Below, one piece after another: positions 1 through 8,189 of a DNA stretch of 26,389 nucleotides. Position 1 is the first letter of the stretch, and every line of letters begins with the position of its first letter. The stretch covers positions 1 to 26,389 of the forward strand of contig JANLYD010000339.1 of assembly GCA_031365465.1 (NCBI GenBank), given 5' to 3'. This stretch comes from JABFRJ01 sp031365465 (GTDB lineage Bacteria; Pseudomonadota; Alphaproteobacteria; Rhizobiales; Hyphomicrobiaceae). The translations under genes and the position numbers were made by a program. The notes beneath the pieces are model-generated. The model was given only the letters and a program-made list of their open reading frames with translations, was not told the origin of the DNA and searched no databases.

Positions 1-662
1 ACGGCCGCCCAGGCTTCCATCGCCTTTGCCGTATCTTCCTCGGCCATCTCGAACTCGCCGCCGTGCACCATCTTGAGGCGGACGGCCTTGTGGTTCATCA
101 CGTCGGTGTAGGTTTTCACGCACTTGAACACGGCGTGCGGATTGAACGGCATGTCGCGATCGAACAGCGCCTTGCAGATCATGTCGGCGGCCAGCGTCCA
201 CGTCTGCTCGACCATCTCGAAGCTTTCTCCCGATTTGGCGAGGCCGTTCCACAGCTCCATCTTCGAGCGGATCGCAGTCAAGAAATAGGGAATGTATTCG
301 GCGAACATGTCGGGATGGAACGCGGGTTGCTGCGGCATGCGGATTTTTTGCCAGAGCGCACCGTCGTGCGTGATCATCGACTTGCCGAAGATCGGTTTGA
401 GACCGTCGAAATACTTGATGTAGTCGTCGACCTTGGTGACCAGCACGCGCTTGAAATGCTCGGGTTCGGTGACGAACACGACGCGTTGATTGCCCATGTT
501 GACCGGAATGACGCCGCCATAGCGATCGGCAAGCTGCATGAGCGTATTCATGGGGTTGTGTTCGTTGCCGCGTTGCAAGGCGGTCAGTTTGAACCAGATG
601 CTATCCTGGTCGCCGAGGCCTTGCGTATGGGCGGGTGCTGCAGCTTCGGCTGTCGCGGTCAT
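1..662 (-). CDS. Cytochrome P450, N-terminal part (cut by window edge)
   Basis: The first 220 residues of a haem-thiolate monooxygenase are visible; the rest lies beyond the left edge. Seen: a short N-terminus without a membrane anchor, then a beta-rich stretch (about 50-70) and the C-helix signature W104-QKI-R108 followed by QPAFH (112-116). This matches the W-x-x-x-R that contacts the haem propionate in P450s. The I-helix and the cysteine loop are not in view, so catalytic competence cannot be judged. The ATG at 662 has GGAG eight bases upstream, which supports this start. The soluble N-terminus suggests a class I bacterial P450 fed by a ferredoxin. The substrate cannot be inferred; QPAFH is common in bacterial fatty-acid or alkane-type P450s, but that is only a hint. 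The gene is divergent from trhO. Confidence 0.88.
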   Translation of the reverse strand, partial: MTATAEAAAPAHTQGLGDQDSIWFKLTALQRGNEHNPMNTLMQLADRYGGVIPVNMGNQRVVFVTEPEHFKRVLVTKVDDYIKYFDGLKPIFGKSMITHDGALWQKIRMPQQPAFHPDMFAEYIPYFLTAIRSKMELWNGLAKSGESFEMVEQTWTLAADMICKALFDRDMPFNPHAVFKCVKTYTDVMNHKAVRLKMVHGGEFEMAEEDTAKAMEAWAA

Positions 663-881
663 GCTGACGGCTCCGGTGTCGGCTAAGTTGTCGCAAAGTC
701 GCGGGCAACCGGCGACGATGGTCTTGATCTGTTCTTATGTGTCGGGTGGTAGCATCTGCGGCCGGGTTGCGTCCATGGGCCGGTGCGCCGCAGCATGCAG
801 CAAGGTAAATGCGGGACAACCCGTTTTCCGCCTGTTATCTAAGGTTTTTGCTTGCCAACACGAGATGCCTCGACGCCTCCC

Positions 882-1643
882 ATGACCATTGCCGTATCCG
901 CGTTCTACAAGTTCGTGACCGTGACCGACGCGCCGGCGCTGCGGCAGACCTTGTTCGACGCCTTGGCAGGCAGGAACATGAAGGGAACGATCCTCGTAGC
1001 GGCTGAAGGGATCAACGGGACGATATCCGGCAAACCGCAGGAAATGGCGGAGTTTCTGGCGTTCCTGCGCGCCGACGCTCGCTTCACCGATCTCGTCACC
1101 AAGGAAGCGGTCACCGATGGGCACCCCTTCAAGCGGCTCAAGGTGAAGGTCAAGCGCGAGATTTTGAGTTTCGGCCATCTCGAAGCCGATCCCACGGTGC
1201 GCGCCGGCACTTACGTCACGCCAGCCGAGTGGAACGCACTGATCTCGGATCCCGCTGTGCTTGTGGTGGACACGCGCAACGCCTACGAAGTGGCGGCCGG
1301 AACGTTTGCACGCGCCATCAATCCGAACACACGCAGTTTCAGGCAGTTTCCGGGGTTCGTGGGCGAGCAGCTCGCGCACGCGCGCGACAAGAAAATCGCG
1401 ATGTTCTGCACGGGCGGCATCCGCTGCGAAAAGGCCTCGGCTTACTTGCGCGCGCACGGGTTCGATGACGTCTATCATCTGCAGGGCGGGATTTTGAATT
1501 ATCTGGCGCAGGTGCCGGGCAGCGAAAGTTTGTGGACCGGCGACTGTTTCGTTTTTGACGAACGGGGCGGAGTGAATGGCCCCGAACCGCTCGATGCAAC
1601 CGAGCCGAAACCACAGCCGGAATCGCAAACGCCGCGAAGCTGA
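882..1643 (+). CDS. trhO: tRNA uridine(34) hydroxylase TrhO (rhodanese family, YceA)
   Basis: TrhO performs the oxygen-dependent hydroxylation of uridine 34 in certain tRNAs, the first step towards 5-carboxymethoxy/5-methoxyuridine. The 253-residue product begins with the family's AFYKFV segment. An N-terminal acylphosphatase-like domain (about 1-100) precedes a rhodanese domain with the active loop CTGGIRCEK; the catalytic Cys is residue 176. The tail is Pro/Glu-rich and variable. The ATG at 882 gives the N-terminus usual for the family but has no clear ribosome site. An in-frame TTG at 852 lies seven bases after AAGG and would add ten residues, so the start is not settled. It is convergent with the dciA-like gene, with only 12 bases between the stops. 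The family call is firm; activity is inferred from homology. Confidence 0.93.
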   Translation: MTIAVSAFYKFVTVTDAPALRQTLFDALAGRNMKGTILVAAEGINGTISGKPQEMAEFLAFLRADARFTDLVTKEAVTDGHPFKRLKVKVKREILSFGHLEADPTVRAGTYVTPAEWNALISDPAVLVVDTRNAYEVAAGTFARAINPNTRSFRQFPGFVGEQLAHARDKKIAMFCTGGIRCEKASAYLRAHGFDDVYHLQGGILNYLAQVPGSESLWTGDCFVFDERGGVNGPEPLDATEPKPQPESQTPRS

Positions 1644-1655
1644 CGGCGAGACAGC

Positions 1656-2243
1656 TCACGGCTGCATGCGTTTCTTCGCTTTGATCCCCGAGCCGAGTTT
1701 TTCCAACGCCGCTCTGAGACCCTCGTCTTTTATGGTCGGCAGCGGCACGGCATCGGCAGCGATACGTTTGACGCCGCGCGGTGGTTTGGGTTTTGGCAGC
1801 GGCGCCTGCACGATGCGCACCTCGGCGATGGCGCGATAGCCGAAATAGGCATTGATGCGCTCGGCGATCTGCGCACGCTTGTATTCGATCTCGAGCGCGC
1901 GCGGACCTTCGACGCGCAGGAACAACAAGGCGCCGGGACGGCCTTTGGATTCTGGCTTGGCGTCGGTTCCGGCGATCTCCGGCGCGCGGGGCCATTTGAG
2001 GCGATCGGGATAGGTCTGGCTGGCGAGATCCTTGCCGATGATGGCCGGCCAGTCGGTAATGAGAGCTGCGGCAGAGAACCCGTATTTCTCAAAGGCTTTG
2101 CGCGTCAGCGAGGGCACGAAACTGCCGAGTGTCTTCGCGCCGAAAAATGGTTTTGGCTTGGGGATGACGCCACGCGCGACCGGCGGTTTTGCGGACGTCG
2201 GTTTAGGGGCACCAGCCGGCGGTTCGGTCGGTTTTTTGCTCAT
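1656..2243 (-). CDS. DUF721 / DciA-like protein
   Basis: A 195-residue DUF721 protein. A Pro/Lys-rich, probably disordered N-terminus (1-35) precedes the conserved core. The core includes the W-x-x-IIG-x-x-LA-x-x-T-x-P-x-x-L-x-W pattern (residues 65-84) and a beta-strand/helix segment LEIEYKRAQIAERINAYFG (117-135). DUF721 includes DciA, the replicative-helicase loader or operator of bacteria lacking DnaC; whether this alphaproteobacterial form does that is inference. The open frame extends upstream to 2369, but that would overlap the mutY start region and add residues unlike the family, so the ATG at 2243 is preferred. A DUF721 gene divergent from mutY is a recurring alphaproteobacterial arrangement. 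The C-terminus is Lys-rich (KAKKRMQP). Confidence 0.85.
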   Translation of the reverse strand: MSKKPTEPPAGAPKPTSAKPPVARGVIPKPKPFFGAKTLGSFVPSLTRKAFEKYGFSAAALITDWPAIIGKDLASQTYPDRLKWPRAPEIAGTDAKPESKGRPGALLFLRVEGPRALEIEYKRAQIAERINAYFGYRAIAEVRIVQAPLPKPKPPRGVKRIAADAVPLPTIKDEGLRAALEKLGSGIKAKKRMQP

Positions 2244-2396
2244 CGGCGATGGTCCAGACGGCAACGGGAATGATGGGCAGGTCGTCGAGGCCACACGATC
2301 TGATGCGCTTACGGCTTCGTGTGTGGTCCGTTTCACGTTACCATGGGGGAAACGATTCTGTGAGTGCACGAGCAGTCTGTTACTCGGGGTGCGCCA

Positions 2397-3560
2397 ATGG
2401 AAATATCACTCAAAGCTGCGCGCGTCGGCGCGATCGGCATGGCCGATAGCGAAGGCGGCCATGCCGGCGATATTGCGCCGACAACCACAGCGTCGACGGC
2501 GCCTATCGCTGCTCGTTTGTTGGCTTGGTACGACCGTGAGCGGCGGCATCTGCCATGGCGTTTTGCGCCTGGGATAACGGCCGATCCTTACCGGGTATGG
2601 CTGTCCGAGATCATGCTGCAGCAGACGACCGTGAAGGCCGTCATCCCTTTTTTTGAGACGTTCACCAAGCGGTGGCCGACCGTGGACGCGCTTGCGGCGG
2701 CCTCGTTAGATGATGTTTTGGCGGCATGGGCGGGGCTCGGCTATTATTCGCGGGCGCGAAATTTGCACGCCTGCGCGCGGGTGGTCGCCGGGCAGTTCGG
2801 CGGCGCATTTCCAGCGACTGAGATCGCATTGCTGGAGTTGCCGGGCGTGGGGCCATACACGGCGGCGGCCATCGCGGCCATCGGGTTCGGCGTCAGAGCA
2901 GTGGTGGTCGATGGCAACGTCGAGCGGGTCGTCGCGCGATTGAACGCGATCGATTCACCCATGCCGCAGGCGAAGCCACAGATGCGCTTGGCTGCGGCCG
3001 CCATCACGCCGGAAATGCGTGCGGGGGATTTCGCTCAGGCCATGATGGATCTCGGCGCGACCATCTGTTCGCCTCGGCGGCCGTCATGCTTGATGTGTCC
3101 GATTGCGGCGTCGTGCAAAGCTCGCGCGCTGGGCATCGAGGAAAGTTTGCCCCGCCGCGCGATCAAGGCCGAACGTCCGGTTCGCCGCACGATCGCATTC
3201 GTCGCGTTGCGCGAAGACGGCGCTGTGCTTCTCCGCCGCCGTCCGCCATCGGGCCTCTTGGGCGGCATGATGGAGGTGCCGTCGAGCGCGTGGCAAAGCG
3301 ATCAGCCCGACGCCAAGGCTGCGCTGCTGTCAGCACCGGTAAGGGCTGCGTGGTGGCCGGTGGCGGTCGAAGTGAGCCACATATTCACGCATTTTCGGTT
3401 GGAAGTGCAGGTGTACCGGGCGCTGATCGGGGCGAACGTGCCGCTGAATTTGTGGGCGGAACCGGAGCGGTGCACGTTCGTGCCGCGCAGCGATCTGCAC
3501 AGCGCGGCCCTGCCGAGCCTGATGCGCAAGATCATCGCCCATGCATTGAAGGGGCTATGA
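2397..3560 (+). CDS. mutY: A/G-specific adenine DNA glycosylase MutY
   Basis: MutY removes adenine mispaired with 8-oxoguanine in base excision repair. Seen in the 387-residue product: catalytic Glu71 in LSEIMLQQTT, a helix-hairpin-helix LPGVGPYTAAAIAAI (148-162), catalytic Asp172 in VVDGNV, and the [4Fe-4S] ligands C224-x6-C231-x2-C234-x5-C240. A C-terminal NUDIX-like domain (about 262-380) recognises 8-oxoG. Every key residue is present, so the enzyme should be active. The ATG at 2397 follows GGGG by seven bases. An in-frame GTG at 2364 and an ATG at 2439 are alternatives, because the first 35 residues are poorly conserved. It heads a plus-strand run with ridA and the MetX-like hydrolase; its TGA overlaps an in-frame upstream ATG of ridA. 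Confidence 0.97.
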   Translation: MEISLKAARVGAIGMADSEGGHAGDIAPTTTASTAPIAARLLAWYDRERRHLPWRFAPGITADPYRVWLSEIMLQQTTVKAVIPFFETFTKRWPTVDALAAASLDDVLAAWAGLGYYSRARNLHACARVVAGQFGGAFPATEIALLELPGVGPYTAAAIAAIGFGVRAVVVDGNVERVVARLNAIDSPMPQAKPQMRLAAAAITPEMRAGDFAQAMMDLGATICSPRRPSCLMCPIAASCKARALGIEESLPRRAIKAERPVRRTIAFVALREDGAVLLRRRPPSGLLGGMMEVPSSAWQSDQPDAKAALLSAPVRAAWWPVAVEVSHIFTHFRLEVQVYRALIGANVPLNLWAEPERCTFVPRSDLHSAALPSLMRKIIAHALKGL

Positions 3561-3625
3561 ACGAAGCCACCTCTCTTGCTATCCATCGCGTGCAGTCTAC
3601 TCCGCCACTCAGATGGAAGCGCACC

Positions 3626-4012
3626 ATGGCTAAAACCGTCCTGACCTCGTCGACTTCGAAAGCCATCGGCCCTTATTCGCTGGGGATAGGGGCGGGGGAC
3701 TATGTATTTCTATCCGGGCAGATCCCACTCGACGGGACCACGGGGAAGCTGGTCGAGGGTGGTATCGAAGCGCAGACCGAACAGGTGTTCCGCAACATCA
3801 AGTCGCTGCTCGACAATGCCGGCGTCAGCATGGAGCACGTCGTGAAGGCGACCGTGTTCATGACGGACCTGAAGGAGTTCGCGGCGATGAATGGCATCTA
3901 CGAAAAGAACGTCGCGATGCCATATCCGGCACGATCGACGATCCAGGTCGCGGGCCTGCCGATGGGCGCCAAGGTCGAGATCGAGATGATCGTGTGGCGC
4001 GGCGCGAAGTAG
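3626..4012 (+). CDS. ridA: RidA family enamine/imine deaminase
   Basis: RidA hydrolyses reactive 2-aminoacrylate and other enamine/imine intermediates from PLP enzymes, releasing ammonia and the keto acid. It is a cytosolic homotrimer. The 128-residue length matches the family. Seen: IGPYS (14-18), the SGQIPLD strand (30-36), and the C-terminal block PARSTIQVAGLPMGAKVEIE with Arg103, which binds the substrate carboxylate in active RidAs, and Glu120. The ATG at 3626 has GGAAG six bases upstream. An in-frame ATG at 3557 forms an ATGA overlap with the mutY stop and would add 23 residues unlike the family. Close placement behind mutY suggests co-transcription. Confidence 0.93.
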   Translation: MAKTVLTSSTSKAIGPYSLGIGAGDYVFLSGQIPLDGTTGKLVEGGIEAQTEQVFRNIKSLLDNAGVSMEHVVKATVFMTDLKEFAAMNGIYEKNVAMPYPARSTIQVAGLPMGAKVEIEMIVWRGAK

Positions 4013-4042
4013 CTTTGACGGTTCGATGCGGGGGAGAAGGGT

Positions 4043-5053
4043 ATGCAGGACTACAAGACGTTCGATCTGGGCGCATTTGCACTGCAGCGAGGCTTGACCT
4101 TGCCGAGTGCGAAGCTCGTCTACCAGACCTACGGGACGCTCGCCCCGGACAAACGCAACGTGGTGCTGTATCCGACGTCCTACGGTGCACATCACACTGA
4201 TATCGACTGGCTGATCGGACCGGGAAAAATACTCGATCCGAGCCGCTATTTCATCGTCATCCCCAATCAGTTCGGCAATGGCCTGTCGTCGTCGCCAAGC
4301 AATCTGAGCGAGCCGTTCGGACGCGGCCGCAATCCCGTGTTTACGCATTGGGACAACGTGACGGCGCAACGGCGATTGCTCGAAGACGTGTTCGGCGTCG
4401 AGAAGCTGGCGCTGATCTATGGTTGGTCGATGGGCGGACAGCAGGCCTTGCATTGGGGCGCGATGTTTCCCGATCGCGTCGAGCGCATCGCGGCACTGTG
4501 TACGTCAGCGCGGACGTCGCCGCACAACAAAGTGTTTCTGGAAGGCATTCGCGCGACACTGACGGCCGATCCCGCATGGCGCGATGGTTATTTTGCCGAG
4601 AAGCCACTTCGTGGCCTGCGAGCATTCTCGCGCGTGTATGCCGGCTGGGCGCAAAGCCAGGCGTTCTACCGCGAAGAACTGTGGCGGGGGATGGGCTTCA
4701 CGTCGCTCGAGGATTTTCTCGTCCGTGGCTGGGAAGGCAATTTCCTGAGGCGCGCCGGCGAGGATCTGCTGTCGATGATCGACACGTGGATGCAATCGGA
4801 TATTTCCGGCAACCCAATCTACAACGGCGATCTCTCGAAGGCGTTGGGAGCGATCACGGCGAGATCAGTGATCATGCCGTCGACGACGGACCTGTATTTT
4901 CCAGTCGAGGACGGCGAGATAGAAACGCGGCAGATGCCGAACGCCACCTTCAAGCCGATCGTCTCAAAATGGGGCCACCGCGCCGGCAACCCGATCTTCA
5001 ACCCTGTCGACACCGAGGCCATCAGAGCAGCCATCACCGGGTTGCTCTCGTAA
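4043..5053 (+). CDS. Alpha/beta hydrolase of the homoserine acetyltransferase (MetX)-like family
   Basis: A 336-residue alpha/beta-hydrolase fold protein. Seen: the nucleophile elbow G-W-S129-M-G-G, the oxyanion region QFGNGLSSSPSN (76-87), a likely acid Asp283 in STTDLYFP, and a likely base His312 in KWGHRAGNP. This set and spacing are those of the MetX-like family. Biosynthetic MetX and MetA enzymes make O-acyl-homoserine for methionine synthesis. This protein is rather short, and its His motif reads GHRAGNP instead of the GHDAFL-type motif of true MetX, so it is better called a MetX-like acyltransferase or hydrolase of unknown substrate. A strong purine-rich ribosome site (GGGGAGAAGGG) lies just before the ATG. 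It starts 30 bases after ridA and probably shares its transcript. Confidence 0.85.
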   Translation: MQDYKTFDLGAFALQRGLTLPSAKLVYQTYGTLAPDKRNVVLYPTSYGAHHTDIDWLIGPGKILDPSRYFIVIPNQFGNGLSSSPSNLSEPFGRGRNPVFTHWDNVTAQRRLLEDVFGVEKLALIYGWSMGGQQALHWGAMFPDRVERIAALCTSARTSPHNKVFLEGIRATLTADPAWRDGYFAEKPLRGLRAFSRVYAGWAQSQAFYREELWRGMGFTSLEDFLVRGWEGNFLRRAGEDLLSMIDTWMQSDISGNPIYNGDLSKALGAITARSVIMPSTTDLYFPVEDGEIETRQMPNATFKPIVSKWGHRAGNPIFNPVDTEAIRAAITGLLS

Positions 5054-5061
5054 CGCGCGCC

Positions 5062-5118
5062 GCTGAAGCAATCTGCTCGTTGTTCAGCACGGGATCAGGT
5101 CACGCGCGCTTTTTTTTT
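5062..5118 (+). terminator. Possible terminator of the mutY-ridA-hydrolase run
   Basis: Just after the hydrolase stop lies an inverted repeat, GCTGAA (5062-5067) with TTCAGC (5083-5088). A GC-rich segment and a run of nine T (5110-5118) follow. The hairpin and the T run are about 20 bases apart, so this is not a textbook intrinsic terminator. The site overlaps the 3' end of the opposing response-regulator gene. Confidence 0.25.
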
Positions 5119-5584
5119 CGCGATCCTCGCGGTCACGTCGTTGGCGGGCCTGGTCCTCATCGACATCATCAAGGCAGGGTTCCTGCCCGCGACGATTGAA
5201 AGGCGCGAACCGCCGCGCCAATGCGCAGATCTCTCGCCCCAGATAGGGCTTGGACAGATAAACATCGTAGCCCAGTTGTGCGGGTGTCGGCAGATCTTTC
5301 GGCCCGATGGCCGAAGTTAGCACGATCGGCACGCGATCCCCTGCTCCGCGAATGGCTTCGATCATGGCCAGCCCGTCCATGTTCGGCATCATGTAGTCGG
5401 TGATGATCAGGTCGAATTGGTCCCGCTTGATCGCTTGCAGACCCTGCCGTCCGTCCCGGCAAAGCTGCACGCGGTACCCCTGCGCCTCGAGTTCCATCAT
5501 CGCGCCGAGTGCAATAAGGCTTTCATCCTCGACGATGAGGACGCTGGGAATGCGCGCATTACCTTGGTTGTGGGGGACTGACAT
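5084..5584 (-). CDS. Single-domain response regulator (CheY-like receiver)
   Basis: A 166-residue receiver-only protein. Seen: the acidic pocket Glu19-Asp20, the phosphoacceptor Asp63 in IITDYMMPNMDG, Thr90 in VLTSA, and the conserved Lys112 in LSKPY. All phosphorylation residues are intact. No output domain follows; instead there is a charged tail of about 35 residues rich in Asp, Glu and Arg (from 133). The ATG at 5584 has GAGG five bases upstream. Upstream ATGs at 5611 and 5725 lack a ribosome site. No histidine kinase is nearby, so it must be phosphorylated by one encoded elsewhere. Such orphan receivers relay phosphate or act on protein partners; the partner is unknown. Confidence 0.87.
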   Translation of the reverse strand: MSVPHNQGNARIPSVLIVEDESLIALGAMMELEAQGYRVQLCRDGRQGLQAIKRDQFDLIITDYMMPNMDGLAMIEAIRGAGDRVPIVLTSAIGPKDLPTPAQLGYDVYLSKPYLGREICALARRFAPFNRRGQEPCLDDVDEDQARQRRDREDREKKSARDLIPC

Positions 5585-5918
5585 GGTGGCCTCGAAGTCA
5601 TTTGTACGCATGCACGAGTGTTGGTTCGCGAGGGATAATGAATCGAGTCCGCTATAGTTCCGCTTGACATGAAAAAACATTGACGAATCAGTTATTAAGA
5701 CGTCAACAAGTCGCATAATGAACACACCTGCGGTAATTGGGTGAACGAAGCGGTGTCGCTTCCGTGGAAAGTCACATTTTCATCATCTCGTAACCCAAAG
5801 ATTTCGTTACCCGGCGACGCGTGCATGATGAGCGCCTCGGCATGCCGGACGAGCAATCCTTGCTTCGGACTTGCCGGCGTGGGATGCCGCACTTCAAGCC
5901 TCAACCATCGGACCGACC
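5585..5918. other. Divergent intergenic region, response regulator / tyrS
   Basis: A 334-base gap between two divergent genes, so it must hold both promoters. Its middle (about 5640-5720) is richer in A and T than the flanking genes. A TTGACA hexamer lies on the plus strand at 5664-5669, but no good -10 box sits at the right distance. Short open frames here look non-coding. I found no tRNA, riboswitch or convincing leader gene. Confidence 0.5.
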
Positions 5919-7187
5919 ATGGCGACCTACACCTCGGACTTCCTCGCGACACTGGACCAGCGTGGTTTCATCCACCAATGCTCGGACTTCGCGGGTCTGG
6001 ACAAGGTTGCGGCCAAGGGGGAGGCTATCGGATATATCGGCTTTGACTGCACGGCGCCGTCACTGCACGTCGGCTCGCTGATCCAGATCATGATGCTTCA
6101 TTGGCTGGAAGCGACGGGCAATAAGGCCATCGCGCTGATGGGGGGCGGCACGACCCGCGTCGGCGATCCCAGCGGCCGCGATGAAACGCGGGCCATTCGA
6201 TCAGTCGACGAAATCGACGCCAACAAGGACAGCCTGAAGCGGGTATTTGCCAAGCTGCTGACGTTCGGCGACGGCGGCAAAGACGGCGCCAAGCAGGCCA
6301 TCATGATCGACAACGCGGAGTGGCTGACCAAGCTCAACTACATCGACATGCTGCGCGACGTCGGGCGGCATTTTTCGGTCAATCGCATGCTGGCGATGGA
6401 CTCGGTGAAGCTGCGGCTCGAGCGCGAGCAGGAGATGAGCTTCATCGAGTTCAACTACATGATCTGCCAAGCCTACGATTTTGTGGAAATCGCCAAGCGC
6501 CATGGCTGCAATTTGCAGATGGGCGGGTCCGATCAGTGGGGCAACATCGTGCAAGGCGTCGAACTCGGACGCCGCATGGGTGCAAAGCATCCGCTATACG
6601 CGTTGACGACGCCGCTGCTGACCACGTCATCCGGCGCAAAAATGGGAAAGACGGCAGCGGGAGCCATTTGGCTCAATGAGGATCAGCTCCCCTCATATGA
6701 CTTTTGGCAGTTCTGGCGCAACACCGAGGACGGCGACGTGACCCGCTTCCTGAAGCTGTTCACGACGCTGCCATTGGCGGAAATAGCGCGTCTGGGCGCG
6801 TTGCAAGGCGCTGAGATCAACGAGGCGAAGAAGATATTGGCGACCGAGGTGACGGCTCTGCTGCATGGACGAGCGAAGGCGAATGCTGCAGCAGCCAGCG
6901 CGCAGCAAACGTTCGAGCAGGGCGGCACTGGCGATGAGTTGCCGACGATCGAATTGCCTTTGGCCGATATCGAGAACGAATTGAGCGTCGTCGCTGCATT
7001 CGTGACCGCAGGTCTCGTGGCCTCGAACGGAGAAGCGAAGCGGGCCATCGCCAACAAATCGTTCAGCGTCAACGATGAGCGGGTGACCAGCGATAAAGCC
7101 AAGCTGACACGCAAGGACATCACGGACGCCGGCCTGATAAAGCTCAGCATGGGCCGGAAGAAGCACGTTCTGATCAGGCCGGTGTGA
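5919..7187 (+). CDS. tyrS: Tyrosyl-tRNA synthetase
   Basis: TyrS charges tRNA-Tyr with tyrosine in the cytosol. The 422-residue length is typical of the bacterial class I enzyme. Seen: the HIGH-type motif H50-V-G-S53, the tyrosine pocket segment GFDCTAPSLHVGSL, the QMGGSDQWGNI block (200-210) and the KMSKS-type loop K241-M-G-K-T245. A C-terminal S4 RNA-binding domain follows (about 355-422, NGEAKRAIANKSFSVNDERV). The ATG at 5919 fits the family N-terminus; an in-frame start at 5871 would add 16 atypical residues. The stop codon directly abuts that of the convergent LysR gene. Confidence 0.97.
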   Translation: MATYTSDFLATLDQRGFIHQCSDFAGLDKVAAKGEAIGYIGFDCTAPSLHVGSLIQIMMLHWLEATGNKAIALMGGGTTRVGDPSGRDETRAIRSVDEIDANKDSLKRVFAKLLTFGDGGKDGAKQAIMIDNAEWLTKLNYIDMLRDVGRHFSVNRMLAMDSVKLRLEREQEMSFIEFNYMICQAYDFVEIAKRHGCNLQMGGSDQWGNIVQGVELGRRMGAKHPLYALTTPLLTTSSGAKMGKTAAGAIWLNEDQLPSYDFWQFWRNTEDGDVTRFLKLFTTLPLAEIARLGALQGAEINEAKKILATEVTALLHGRAKANAAAASAQQTFEQGGTGDELPTIELPLADIENELSVVAAFVTAGLVASNGEAKRAIANKSFSVNDERVTSDKAKLTRKDITDAGLIKLSMGRKKHVLIRPV

Positions 7188-8189
7188 TCACGATCTCGCT
7201 TGTCGCTGTGCACTGACGGCTGGGGCAGCGACCGGGGTGTTTTTGAGCATGGACTCGATCTTCAGGCACGGAACCGCAGGAATACGCGTGGACATGCGTG
7301 CGGCTTCGTCCGCGCATTGCAACAGCGCGGTCCGTGCTTGGTCGAAGATAGGTGTCGAAGTCCGATGCTCATGCTCGATGACCGCCATCCGCCGGGTGAC
7401 CGGCGGATACAGCGGCAGCGTCAGCAGCCCGGGTAGCGGTTGCGCCGCCATCATGCCGGGCACGATCGAGACGCCGAGACCTGCGGCAACGGCCGCGCGA
7501 CAGGCTTCCAGATTTCGGACCTCCACGTAACTGTGAGCGGATTGGCCGTGCTGACGGAACCACCGGTCCGCCAGCGTCGTCTGCACGTCGCCCAGGCTCT
7601 GCGTGATGAATGGTGCGCTAGCCATGAGTTCTGGCGTGGCCGCCACCGGTCTGGTTTCAAGCAAGTCCTCAGGCACGATCCCGTTCACCGTATCCTCATG
7701 GAAGACGGTGACCTTGAGGTTGCTCTGATCCAGCGGCAACGTGACGATGGCAAGATCGAGGTGCCGGTTGCGGACGTCGTCGGCAAGCCGGTGCGAAGCT
7801 GCGAGCACGATCGAAAGATCCATCCCGGGCGTGTCGCGCTTCAAACGACGCACGGTCTCCCGAGCCAGATATGTCAGCGTGGTCATGGTCATGCCGACCC
7901 GCACTTGATGGCCGGTTTGCTCGCGAATCCGCAACATGGCGGCGAGCGCATCTTCGTTCTCACGCAGGATCCGGCCGGCATGGATCAGCATCTGCCGTCC
8001 AGCTTCGGTCGGAAACGGTTTCTTGCTGTGACGGTCGAGCAATTGCACTCCGCAGCGCGCCTCGAGTTCGCGCACCTGCAGGCTGACGGCAGGCTGTGAC
8101 AAGCTCAAGCGCTTCGCCGCAGCCGTAAAGCTACCCAGTTCGACGACTTCGATAAGGGTGCGAAGCTGGTCGGGGTTGAGAGAACGCAT
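7188..8189 (-). CDS. LysR-family transcriptional regulator
   Basis: A 333-residue LysR-type regulator. Seen: an N-terminal winged helix-turn-helix (1-60) with the canonical GSFTAAAKRLSLSQPAVSLQVRELEARCGVQLLDR pattern across residues 17-51, then a periplasmic-binding-protein-like effector domain (about 88-295). The tail runs some 35 residues past the usual end and contains Ala/Pro and basic residues. The ATG at 8189 has GGAG nine bases upstream; the long open frame above it (to 8471) lies mostly in the gap before the efflux gene. LysR proteins often regulate a neighbouring gene. Here the nearest is the EmrE-type gene 173 bases upstream on the same strand, a possible but unproven target. The effector is unknown. 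Confidence 0.92.
   Translation of the reverse strand: MRSLNPDQLRTLIEVVELGSFTAAAKRLSLSQPAVSLQVRELEARCGVQLLDRHSKKPFPTEAGRQMLIHAGRILRENEDALAAMLRIREQTGHQVRVGMTMTTLTYLARETVRRLKRDTPGMDLSIVLAASHRLADDVRNRHLDLAIVTLPLDQSNLKVTVFHEDTVNGIVPEDLLETRPVAATPELMASAPFITQSLGDVQTTLADRWFRQHGQSAHSYVEVRNLEACRAAVAAGLGVSIVPGMMAAQPLPGLLTLPLYPPVTRRMAVIEHEHRTSTPIFDQARTALLQCADEAARMSTRIPAVPCLKIESMLKNTPVAAPAVSAQRQARS

Noticed and set aside
63..686. A 207-codon open frame on the plus strand across the P450 region
   Set aside because: It is the antisense shadow of the P450 gene: His/Val/Gly-rich, no ribosome site and no family pattern.
735..1628. A 297-codon minus-strand frame over trhO
   Set aside because: The opposite strand encodes a clear TrhO with its catalytic loop; the minus-strand product has no recognisable domain.
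5640..5700. GGAAC on the minus strand before the response regulator, as an EcfG-type stress promoter
   Set aside because: No CGTT-like -10 element lies at the required distance.
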